Positions 45,875 to 53,691 of a stretch of DNA of 64,000 nt are shown here, piece by piece; the first letter of the stretch is position 1, and every line of letters starts with the position of its first letter. The stretch is taken from NCBI GenBank assembly GCA_964460905.1, contig CAYWRM010000008.1, positions 58,840-122,839 of the forward strand, read 5' to 3'. The DNA comes from GCA-002708315 sp964460905 (lineage in GTDB: Bacteria; Bacteroidota; Bacteroidia; Bacteroidales; F082). A program made the position numbers and the translations under genes. The notes below the pieces were generated by a model. That model was not told where the DNA came from. It saw nothing but the letters and a program-made list of their open reading frames with translations, and did no database searches.

Positions 45875-46153
45875 ATGATTCAACATACTGGATGGATTGG
45901 AGGCCCTGAGATAATTATCATATTGGTAGTTGTTCTTCTACTATTTGGTGGAAAGAAAATCCCCGAACTTGCGAAGGGGTTAGGAAAGGGCATTCGTGAT
46001 TTTAAAAAAGCGACTGAAGATAGTAATATCAAAGAAGATATTAAAGATATCGCATCGGAATTTAATGATCTGAAATCAAATGTCGATAAAATTAATCCTA
46101 AGAAATCACTAAAATCAGATAATTTCTTAAAGCCTAAGAAAAAGGGCAGCTAA
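45875..46153 (+). CDS. tatA: Sec-independent translocase TatA/E subunit
   Basis: 92 residues. An N-terminal membrane helix (GPEIIIILVVVLLLFGGKKIPELA) is followed by the FGxxKxPxLxxxLGxxxxxFK amphipathic helix (GLGKGIRDFKKATED) and a polar tail rich in Lys. This is the TatA layout, the pore-forming part of the twin-arginine pathway for folded proteins. TatC is not in this window. MATE gene follows after 19 bases. Confidence 0.92.
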   Translation: MIQHTGWIGGPEIIIILVVVLLLFGGKKIPELAKGLGKGIRDFKKATEDSNIKEDIKDIASEFNDLKSNVDKINPKKSLKSDNFLKPKKKGS

Positions 46154-46172
46154 TAATGTTAATGATAATTAT

Positions 46173-47516
46173 TTGAAAGACCTGACAACCGGTAAGGAAG
46201 GAAAACGAATACTGAACTTTGCTTTACCAATGCTATTTGGTAATATATTTCAGCAACTTTATAATGTTGTTGATGCAATTATTGTTGGTAAAGTACTTGG
46301 TGATCAAGCTCTTGCTGCAGTTGGTGCCAATTTCCCCTTTATTTTTGCTCTTATTTCATTTGTAGTAGGAATTGCTATTGGTGCAACTGTAATTATTGCT
46401 CAATATTTTGGAGCTAAGCAAATGCAAAATGTAAAGCGAACAATAGATACATTATACATCTTCATGTTTTTTGCTTCTATTGTATTAACAATTGTTGGTA
46501 TTTGGGCTAGCAAATATATTTTTAAGATAATTGACTTGCCAGCGGATGTTACACCACAGGCAATTGAATATTTTAATATCTATGCACTTGGATTTATCTT
46601 CTTTTTTGGCTTTCAGGGAACAAGTGCAATACTACGTGGGTTAGGCGACTCCAAAACACCGGTTTACTTTTTGGTTATCTCAACAATAATGAATATTCTA
46701 CTGGATTTATTATTTATTATCGTATTTGAATGGGGAATAAAAGGCATCGCCGCAGCTACAGTAATTTCGCAGGCAGGTGCTTTCTTCACTATTATATGGT
46801 ATCTTAACAAGTTTCATACATTCATGAATTTTTCACCTCTCAAAATGAGGTTTGATAAAAAAATATTTATGAAGAGCATACGCATTGGTTTGCCAACCGG
46901 ATTCCAGCAAACAGCTGTAGCACTCGGTTTCCTGGCTCTTTATAAAATTGTCAATGTTTTTGGAGTACCTACAATTGCTGCTTACAGTATCGCCATGCGA
47001 ATTGATTCGTTTGCCGTTATGCCTGCCATGAATTTCTCGGCAGCTATTTCAACATTTGTTGGTCAGAATATAGGAGCAAATAAGTTTGAAAGAATTGGTA
47101 GTGGTTTAAAGTCAGCATTGATAATGATTACCGCTATATCTATTACAGTTACTATTACAGCGTTAATTTTTGCAGGCCCTCTTATTGCTTTATTTACTGA
47201 CAGTTTAGAAGTGATAGAAATCGGAAAACAATATATCTATATCGTTACTCCATTTTATATAGTTTTTTCAATCATGTTTATACTTAATGGTGTTCTTCGG
47301 GGGGCTGGCGACACTTTTATCCCAATGATTATAACTATATTGGCTTTGTGGGTAATACGTCTCCCTGCATCATGGTGGTTGTCTGAAGATATTGGGTCTA
47401 ATGGTATTTGGTGGGGTATTCCTATTGCTTGGGTTTTCGGAGTTATTGCATCCTACTTCTATTATCTTTCCGGAAGGTGGAAGAAGAAAGCTGTTGTTAA
47501 GCATAATGGTCATTAG
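46173..47516 (+). CDS. MATE-family efflux transporter
   Basis: 447 residues starting at TTG (46173), giving KDLTTGKEGKRILNFALPMLFGN, the usual MATE N-terminus; no ATG lies in frame nearby. Twelve membrane helices are arranged as two six-helix halves; QLYNVVDAIIVGKVLG and a similar element in the second half mark the duplication. It exports organic cations or drugs driven by Na+ or H+. A 7-bp tandem array begins at its stop codon. Confidence 0.9.
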   Translation: MKDLTTGKEGKRILNFALPMLFGNIFQQLYNVVDAIIVGKVLGDQALAAVGANFPFIFALISFVVGIAIGATVIIAQYFGAKQMQNVKRTIDTLYIFMFFASIVLTIVGIWASKYIFKIIDLPADVTPQAIEYFNIYALGFIFFFGFQGTSAILRGLGDSKTPVYFLVISTIMNILLDLLFIIVFEWGIKGIAAATVISQAGAFFTIIWYLNKFHTFMNFSPLKMRFDKKIFMKSIRIGLPTGFQQTAVALGFLALYKIVNVFGVPTIAAYSIAMRIDSFAVMPAMNFSAAISTFVGQNIGANKFERIGSGLKSALIMITAISITVTITALIFAGPLIALFTDSLEVIEIGKQYIYIVTPFYIVFSIMFILNGVLRGAGDTFIPMIITILALWVIRLPASWWLSEDIGSNGIWWGIPIAWVFGVIASYFYYLSGRWKKKAVVKHNGH

Positions 47517-47600
47517 TTATTAGTAATTAGTTATTGGTCATTAGTTATTGGTCATTAGTTATTAGTTATTAGTAATTAGTTATTGGTCATTAGTTATTAG
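47510..47600. repeat. Heptamer tandem array (13 units)
   Basis: Thirteen 7-bp units of the form TNATTRG follow without a gap: TCATTAG, TTATTAG, TAATTAG and TTATTGG variants, many in the order TTATTGG-TCATTAG. The first unit overlaps the MATE stop codon. The array ends 20 bases before the -7 box of the dgkA-like gene. Confidence 0.9.
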
Positions 47601-47619
47601 TCAATAAACAATTTAATTA

Positions 47620-47627
47620 TATATTTG
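47620..47627 (+). promoter_or_regulatory. dgkA -7 box
   Basis: TATATTTG, exact consensus, 20 bases downstream of the heptamer array, so the -33 region falls at the array end. The ATG is at 47648. Confidence 0.5.
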
Positions 47628-47647
47628 TTATCGAAAAAGTAACTGAT

Positions 47648-48022
47648 ATGCCAAAAGGATTTTCCATAAAAAAGAGGTTAAATAGTTTTGTTTTTGCCTA
47701 TAGAGGAATTAGATATGCCATATCTTCTCAACATAACTTTATAATTCACATTTCACTCACAATTATTGCTATTTTTTTAGGAATAATACTACAAATTAGC
47801 AATCTGGAATGGATATCAATTATTATAGTTATAGGAATAGTAATGGCTTCCGAAATTATAAATACGTCAATTGAGGAATTGGTAAATTTTATATCGCCTG
47901 AAAAAAATACTTTAGCAGGTAGAATTAAGGATCTTGCTGCCGGAGCAGTACTTATATCAGCCATAGCCTCATTTATAGTAGGGGCAATAATTTTTTTACC
48001 AAAAATATTTGAATTGTTATGA
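47648..48022 (+). CDS. dgkA: Diacylglycerol/undecaprenol kinase family protein
   Basis: 124 residues, three membrane helices. FVFAYRGIRYAISSQHNFIIH precedes the first helix, and MASEIINTSIEELVNFISP is the DgkA signature with the Glu and Asn for ATP-Mg and catalysis. The third helix follows after DLAAGAVLISAI. It phosphorylates diacylglycerol or undecaprenol at the inner membrane. The stop overlaps the ATG of the next gene (ATGA), so translation is coupled. Confidence 0.88.
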   Translation: MPKGFSIKKRLNSFVFAYRGIRYAISSQHNFIIHISLTIIAIFLGIILQISNLEWISIIIVIGIVMASEIINTSIEELVNFISPEKNTLAGRIKDLAAGAVLISAIASFIVGAIIFLPKIFELL

Positions 48023-48873
48023 TATTAATAGCGGATAGTGGGTCGACTAAAACAAGTTGGATATTAACAGATGGAAATAAAGTTGTTCAAAACATAGTTA
48101 CAAGCGGATATAATCCTTATTACTATAAAGATGAGGGATTGTTAAATACAATTAGAAAAGAATTATCACCTCAAATAACTACTTCGAAAATTAGAAATAT
48201 TTTCTTTTATGGATCGGGATGTTCATCAGAAATAAATTGTAAATCAGTTAAATACGCACTTAGTCAACTTTTTCCTAATTCTGATATTGAAGTAAATCAT
48301 GATCTTTATGGAGCTGCGATAGCATTATTACATAATAATAAAGGTATTGCCTGCATATTAGGCACAGGTTCAAACTCATGTTACTGGGATGGTTATAATA
48401 TAATACACAACGTCCCTTCGGTTGGATACCTACTTGGCGATGAAGGAAGTGGAACATACATTGGGATGCTAATTTTGAAAGGAATTTTAGAAGAGAAGGC
48501 ACCTGCCGAGATAATAAAAAGTTTCTACAATAAGTACAATACAACATTTGAGGATGTACTGGTTAATATTTATAATGAACCTAATCCAAACCGTTTTATT
48601 TCTAAAGTTAGTTTGTTTGCCGAAAAAAATATTGATAATGAATGGATAAGAAACACGATAAAAAAGTCATTTATTGATTTCATTGAGAACCAGTTAGTAC
48701 AGTACGAAAACTATCAAAATTTGAAAGTATCTTTTACAGGGTCAGTTGCTTATTATTATAAAAAAATATTAATGGAAGCCTGCCATGAATATGATATTAG
48801 TCCTGGAATAATTCTTAAAGACCCCATTGAAGGTCTTTTTAATTTTCACACTAAAAAAAAGAGTAAGGCATAA
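48019..48873 (+). CDS. N-acetylglucosamine kinase-like (BadF/BadG ATPase family)
   Basis: 284 residues. ADSGSTKTSWIL at the N-terminus is the phosphate-1 loop of ASKHA kinases; CILGTGSNSCYWDG and LLGDEGSGTYIG near 115-150 match the phosphate-2 and sugar-binding regions of GlcNAc kinase-like proteins. It probably phosphorylates an amino sugar freed in cell-wall recycling; the substrate is inferred. Overlaps dgkA by 4 bases. Confidence 0.82.
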   Translation: MILIADSGSTKTSWILTDGNKVVQNIVTSGYNPYYYKDEGLLNTIRKELSPQITTSKIRNIFFYGSGCSSEINCKSVKYALSQLFPNSDIEVNHDLYGAAIALLHNNKGIACILGTGSNSCYWDGYNIIHNVPSVGYLLGDEGSGTYIGMLILKGILEEKAPAEIIKSFYNKYNTTFEDVLVNIYNEPNPNRFISKVSLFAEKNIDNEWIRNTIKKSFIDFIENQLVQYENYQNLKVSFTGSVAYYYKKILMEACHEYDISPGIILKDPIEGLFNFHTKKKSKA

Positions 48874-48963
48874 AAGATATAATTAACACAAACATCCCAA
48901 CAAATAAGTGTGATAAATTACTTTTCTTGCGAAACAAAACCTGCTAAAGTCCGTATATATATC

Positions 48964-48971
48964 TACTTTTG
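48964..48971 (+). promoter_or_regulatory. Rel/SpoT gene -7 box
   Basis: TACTTTTG, exact consensus, with a start near 48978 and a 15-base leader. Confidence 0.45.
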
Positions 48972-48993
48972 TACTGAAAAGTGTGGGTAGATT

Positions 48994-51231
48994 ATGTCAA
49001 AATTAAAAATCAATAGTAAAAATGAGCGGCAGGAAATATTGCGGCAGTATAAACGACTTATTGAAGTTTGGCATACCCGTAAAGACACAGAAGATAAATG
49101 GTTGGTTCGTAAAGCTTTTAGATTAGCTGCCGATGCACATAAAGATATGCGCCGTAAATCAGGTGAGCCCTTTATTCTACACCCAATAGCTGTTGCTATA
49201 ATTGCTGCGAATGAAATAGGATTAGGCAAAACTTCAATAATATCAGCACTATTGCACGATACTGTTGAAGATACTGAAATGACACTTGAAGGAATAAGAG
49301 GTATTTTTGGAATAGATGTTGCCAAAATTATTGATGGACTTACTAAAATTGATGAAATATCAGTTACTTCATCAACTGCACAGGCTGAAACCATAAAAAA
49401 AATACTTCTTACGCTTTCAGATGACGTAAGAGTAATTCTGATTAAACTTGCCGATCGTCTTCATAATATGCGTACTCTCGATAGCATGCCATTAGCTAAG
49501 CAATTACGTGTTGTATCCGAGACACAATATATATACGCACCTCTTGCAAATAGATTAGGTCTTCATAAAATTAAAAGTGAGCTTGAAGAATTATCATTTA
49601 AATACTCACAAGAAAAAGTTTATTCTCAAATTGTTAATGAAATTGATAAATCTTCTCAAAAAATTAATCAAATATATGAAGCTCTGGTTAACCCTATATC
49701 TGAAGAGTTACAAAAAAACAACTTTAGTTTTGAAATTAAGCTAAATATTAAAACTGCCCATTCCATCTGGCAAAAAATGCAAAAACAGGATGTTTCTTTT
49801 AATGATATTTACAACACCTTTTCCATTGATATAATTCTAGATGCAGACCCATTAAATGAAAAACTTGCATGCTGGTCCACTTATTCAATAATAACTGGAA
49901 TCTACAGGTCGAACAGCAAACGTTTACGCGATTGGATTAGTGCACCGAAAGCAAATGGTTATGAAGCTGTACATGCCACTATAATGAACTCCACCGGCCA
50001 ATGGGTTGATTTGCATATTAGAAGCAAACGTATGGATGAAATTGCCAATAAAGGATATGCTGCTTATTGGAAATATAAAGAACTTAATAAAATTGACACA
50101 AGTATTGATAACTGGTTACAGAAAACCAGATTACTTTTAGAGGATAATAAAGATGATGACACTTTCGGTTTTATTACTGATTTTAAGAAAAATTTATTCT
50201 CTGATGAAATTTTTGTATTCACTCCAGCTGGTCAAATGATTAATATGCCCTCGGGTGCTACTGTACTCGACTTCGCTTATACAATACATACCGATTTGGG
50301 AAATCAGTGCATAGGAGCAAATATAAATCACCGCTTAGTGCCAATGGGTCATAAGATTAAGTCGGGGGATCAGGTAGAAATAATAACATCAAAAATTCAA
50401 GCCCCTATTGACGAGTGGTACAAATATGTTACTACTGCCAGGGCGAAGTTAAGGATTGGGCAAGCAATTAAAAGCTTCAGAAAACAATATAAAAAAATTG
50501 GAGAAGAAAAACTGGAAAACTATTTCAAACAGTTAAATATTGAGAAAACTAAACACAATATCTATTTACTTCTTACTCGAAGCAAAATCAAGGGGCACAT
50601 TGATCTTTATTACTTTATAGCTAAAAACTTACTTGGAATAAAAGACATAAAAGAAATTATGAACCCGAGCGAAAGCAGATTAAGTTGGATTAGAAATTTC
50701 AGATTGCCATTTACCAAACCTAGAATTGAGTCTAACTCTGAAACCACAGAAGAAAGTGTAAAACTACCTCAAACAGTTGAAGAAAAAATATATATTTCCG
50801 ACTTCAATACACTTGAATATTCTGTATCTGAATGTTGCAATCCACTCCCCGGAGATAATGTAATGGGTTTAATTTTCCCCGACGAACCTATTCAAATTCA
50901 CCTTACTAACTGTGAAGTTGCAATTCGGTTAATGTCGCAATATGGCAAAAATATTGTTAAAGCAAAATGGAAACAAAAAGCAGGTATTACATTTCTTGCA
51001 GGCATAAATATTAAAGCCGCAGATAGCATAGGCCTAATTAATGAAATAACTAAACTCATTACCGACGAGTTTAGTATTAATATTAGGACGTTCAATTTAA
51101 AAAGCAGTGAAGGATTAGCAAATATGGATATCACAATATATGTTGTCAGCACTCAAGTCCTTAAAAAATTAATGACAAGATTAAAGAAATTGAAATCTAT
51201 TATTAAAGTAACGAGGCTAGACAAGATATAG
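48994..51231 (+). CDS. Rel/SpoT homologue, hydrolase intact, synthetase degenerate
   Basis: 745 residues: HD hydrolase (about 30-200), synthetase (240-360), TGS (400-465) and C-terminal ACT. Hydrolase residues are present: KSGEPF, H63 in ILHP, H88-D89 and E92-D93 in HDTVED, KLADRLHNMRTL. The synthetase lacks several key residues: the RxKxxYSI loop reads NIKTAHSI; the catalytic Asp is replaced by Asn274 (IYNTF); the EVQIRT Glu is Asp339 (VDLHIRS); MHxxAExG reads MDEIANKG. It is likely a (p)ppGpp hydrolase lacking or weak in synthesis. TGS and ACT sense ribosome or acyl-carrier state. Confidence 0.9.
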   Translation: MSKLKINSKNERQEILRQYKRLIEVWHTRKDTEDKWLVRKAFRLAADAHKDMRRKSGEPFILHPIAVAIIAANEIGLGKTSIISALLHDTVEDTEMTLEGIRGIFGIDVAKIIDGLTKIDEISVTSSTAQAETIKKILLTLSDDVRVILIKLADRLHNMRTLDSMPLAKQLRVVSETQYIYAPLANRLGLHKIKSELEELSFKYSQEKVYSQIVNEIDKSSQKINQIYEALVNPISEELQKNNFSFEIKLNIKTAHSIWQKMQKQDVSFNDIYNTFSIDIILDADPLNEKLACWSTYSIITGIYRSNSKRLRDWISAPKANGYEAVHATIMNSTGQWVDLHIRSKRMDEIANKGYAAYWKYKELNKIDTSIDNWLQKTRLLLEDNKDDDTFGFITDFKKNLFSDEIFVFTPAGQMINMPSGATVLDFAYTIHTDLGNQCIGANINHRLVPMGHKIKSGDQVEIITSKIQAPIDEWYKYVTTARAKLRIGQAIKSFRKQYKKIGEEKLENYFKQLNIEKTKHNIYLLLTRSKIKGHIDLYYFIAKNLLGIKDIKEIMNPSESRLSWIRNFRLPFTKPRIESNSETTEESVKLPQTVEEKIYISDFNTLEYSVSECCNPLPGDNVMGLIFPDEPIQIHLTNCEVAIRLMSQYGKNIVKAKWKQKAGITFLAGINIKAADSIGLINEITKLITDEFSINIRTFNLKSSEGLANMDITIYVVSTQVLKKLMTRLKKLKSIIKVTRLDKI

Positions 51232-51492
51232 CCTGCATTATTTATAAAACCTCTCGCAAAGGCACTAAGTCGCAAAGAATAAGTAAATTAAAAACTTTTT
51301 CTTAAAAAGCTCAGTTTTTATATGTCCAAACTAACTTATTCATAGAATTATTCATATCTAACACTTTGCGTGATTAATTTTCAGGGTAGACTTTAATCTC
51401 ATTTTTCAAAAAACAATATTTATAATTTTATTATTTATATTTAAACTAAATAAATAAAAAATTTAGTAATTTTACGCCAAAATAATTAGGGC
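51232..51492. repeat. Degenerate CGCAAAG repeat in spacer
   Basis: The 261-base gap contains CTCGCAAAGGCACTAAGTCG followed by CAAAG at 51253-51277 and ACACTTTGCGTG near 51361. Read on the minus strand it is CTTTGCGAC-type, a form of dispersed repeat seen widely in Bacteroidota genomes. Nothing else is seen except a TAATTTTA box before the Fur gene. Confidence 0.45.
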
Positions 51493-51951
51493 ATGAAATT
51501 AAATAACAAAAAAGATACATATGAATCTGTAAAGAAGCTATTTACAGAACATTTGGAAACAAGAGGACATAGAAAAACGCCTGAACGCTATACCATTCTA
51601 AAAGAAATTTACGCCACTGAGGGTCACTTTGATATAGAGACCCTATACATTAGGATGAAGAATAATAAATACAGGGTTAGCCGAGCAACTCTATACAACA
51701 CTATTGAGCTACTACTTGATTGCAATCTTGTTACTAAACATCAATTTGGGACTAATTGTGCTCAGTTTGAACGATCAATCAAATTTAAGCAACACGACCA
51801 TTTTGTTTGTACCGACGATGGAAAAGTTCTTGAGTTTTGCGATCCAAGGATACAAGAGATTCAAAAATCTGTAGAAGAATTATTAGGTGTTGATGTTGCT
51901 TATCATTCACTAACCTTTTATGGCAAATGCAATACTAAAAAAGAAAGTTAG
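51493..51951 (+). CDS. Fur-family transcriptional regulator
   Basis: 152 residues. The winged helix covers about 1-88 (HRKTPERYTILKEIY, SRATLYNTIELL), and the dimerisation part starts with KQHDHFVC. The structural zinc site is unusual: the first CxxC reads C106-T-D-D and the last reads C146-N-T-K, so only one Cys of each pair remains. EFCDPRI has a further Cys. The regulatory His-rich site (HDHF) is kept. It may sense iron, zinc or peroxide; the signal cannot be assigned. A terminator-like hairpin follows. Confidence 0.85.
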   Translation: MKLNNKKDTYESVKKLFTEHLETRGHRKTPERYTILKEIYATEGHFDIETLYIRMKNNKYRVSRATLYNTIELLLDCNLVTKHQFGTNCAQFERSIKFKQHDHFVCTDDGKVLEFCDPRIQEIQKSVEELLGVDVAYHSLTFYGKCNTKKES

Positions 51952-51992
51952 TAATTATTGAAAACTATTTTCTTTCCTTGCTTTCAATTTCT

Positions 51993-52000
51993 TAATTTTG
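51993..52000 (+). promoter_or_regulatory. purA -7 box
   Basis: TAATTTTG, exact consensus, with a start near 52007. The hairpin at 52012 would then be in the purA leader. Confidence 0.45.
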
Positions 52001-52011
52001 TAGAGACATTT

Positions 52012-52035
52012 AACCCTGTTCATTCAGGGTTTTTT
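52012..52035 (+). terminator. Hairpin with T-run between fur-like gene and purA
   Basis: AACCCTG / CAGGGTT with loop TTCATT and a T6 tail. It may end the Fur-family gene. If the -7 box at 51993 is used, it sits a few bases into the purA transcript and could attenuate it. Confidence 0.65.
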
Positions 52036-52078
52036 AATGCAACTAATAATTAGTGTTTATCAGTTAAAATAGGAAGAT

Positions 52079-53368
52079 ATGAAAATTGATGTACTACTTG
52101 GTTTACAATGGGGTGATGAGGGTAAAGGTAAAGTGGTTGATGTATTAACGCCACGGTATGATATAATTGCAAGATTTCAGGGAGGGCCTAATGCAGGTCA
52201 TACCATCGAATTTGATAATAAAAAATTTGTACTTCATACAATCCCATCAGGCATTTTTAATAAAAACACCATAAATGTAATAGGTAACGGAGTTATAATT
52301 GATCCTTTTATCCTTCGCAAAGAAATGAACACACTTGTTGACAGCAAAATAAATGTTATCGACAATCTAATGGTTTCGCGCAAAGCGCATTTGATACTTC
52401 CTACTCATAGATTACTTGATGCTGTTTATGAAAAAGCAAAAGGTAAAGACAAAATTGGATCAACACTAAAAGGAATAGGCCCCTGTTATACTGATAAAGT
52501 GAGCAGAAACGGAATTAGAGTTGGTGATATTGAACATGTTGATTTTGAACAACGTTACAAAAAAGCAAAAGACAGACACATTAATATTATTGAAAAATAC
52601 GATCCCGATTATAATAAGATAACTATTGATGGAATAAAATTTAGTGATTATGAGGTTCTATGGCATGAATCACTTAAAGACCTAAAAGCGCTTAAAAAAA
52701 TTAATAGCGAATATTATTTAAATCAACAACTAAAAAATGGCAAAAAAATTCTTGCAGAAGGAGCTCAAGGCACAATGCTTGACATCGACTTTGGTTCTTA
52801 TCCATTTGTAACCTCTTCTAACACAACCACTGCAGGAGTATGTATTGGACTTGGTATTGCACCAAAAAATATAGGTAAAGTTTACGGGATTTTTAAAGCT
52901 TATTGCACGCGAGTTGGAAGTGGTCCTTTCCCCACTGAGTTATTTGATGATGATGGTGATTCTCTTAGAAAAGTTGGAAATGAATTTGGCTCTACTACTG
53001 GTAGGCCACGTAGATGCGGATGGCTTGATTTACCAGCATTGAAATATGCAATTATGTTAAATGGCGTTACTGAATTGATGATGATGAAATCGGATGTAAT
53101 GAACCCATTTGATGAAATAAAGGTTGCTACCAGATATAAATACCAAGGTCAAATTACAGATGAAATGCCTTTTGATGCTGCCGATGATTTAATCACTCCG
53201 GTATATACTCCCCTACCTGGCTGGTCAAGTGATAAAATTGAGAGTTCTAACTATGAAGAATTACCTGGTGAATTGAAAAACTATATTAATTTTATTGAAG
53301 AACATGTAGGTGTACCCGTGAAGTTGGTGTCGTTTGGACCTGACAGGAAAGAGACTATTTTTAGGTAA
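52079..53368 (+). CDS. purA: Adenylosuccinate synthetase
   Basis: 429 residues, standard length. GLQWGDEGKGKVVD near residue 8 is the GTP loop, with Asp and Lys for catalysis; GGPNAGHTIEF and GSTLKGIGPCYTDK bind IMP; STTGRPRRCGWLD is near the C-terminal GTP region. It joins IMP and aspartate with GTP hydrolysis in the first step to AMP. Single gene. Confidence 0.96.
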   Translation: MKIDVLLGLQWGDEGKGKVVDVLTPRYDIIARFQGGPNAGHTIEFDNKKFVLHTIPSGIFNKNTINVIGNGVIIDPFILRKEMNTLVDSKINVIDNLMVSRKAHLILPTHRLLDAVYEKAKGKDKIGSTLKGIGPCYTDKVSRNGIRVGDIEHVDFEQRYKKAKDRHINIIEKYDPDYNKITIDGIKFSDYEVLWHESLKDLKALKKINSEYYLNQQLKNGKKILAEGAQGTMLDIDFGSYPFVTSSNTTTAGVCIGLGIAPKNIGKVYGIFKAYCTRVGSGPFPTELFDDDGDSLRKVGNEFGSTTGRPRRCGWLDLPALKYAIMLNGVTELMMMKSDVMNPFDEIKVATRYKYQGQITDEMPFDAADDLITPVYTPLPGWSSDKIESSNYEELPGELKNYINFIEEHVGVPVKLVSFGPDRKETIFR

Positions 53369-53568
53369 GCAGATTAAAAATAACAATTCACAAACATCAA
53401 ATTACAAATGATTTTTGAGAATTTACTAATCCCCGATTTTTTGGATTGAACCTGTATTTTCTGCCTCAATAAAGAAAAATATAATTCAATTTATTTATCG
53501 GTAATATGAAATCATAATTGGTATAACTGATTTATTTAGTGCTGATAAGAAAACATATTATTTTTATA
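53369..53568. other. Spacer after purA
   Basis: About 200 bases before the inverted-repeat element; no gene, promoter box or strong hairpin is seen. Confidence 0.5.
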
Positions 53569-53691
53569 AGTGGGTTTAAGAAAGCGCAAGAACGAGGCTT
53601 GCGAAGTTTTTAAAATTAGGAGTTTACTTTTGTAAATGACTGGTTTTAAGAACAAGCGTAACGAAGTTATTGACGCTTTCTTAAACCCACT
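53569..53691. repeat. 123-bp element with perfect 18-bp inverted ends
   Basis: AGTGGGTTTAAGAAAGCG at 53569-53586 is complementary to 53674-53691 without mismatch. The inside carries two similar blocks, AGAACgAgGCttGCGAAGTT and AGAACaAgCGtaaCGAAGTT. The right end provides the stop codon of the TPR gene. No clear target-site duplication is seen. It may be a MITE-like element or a long stem that ends two convergent genes. Confidence 0.75.
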
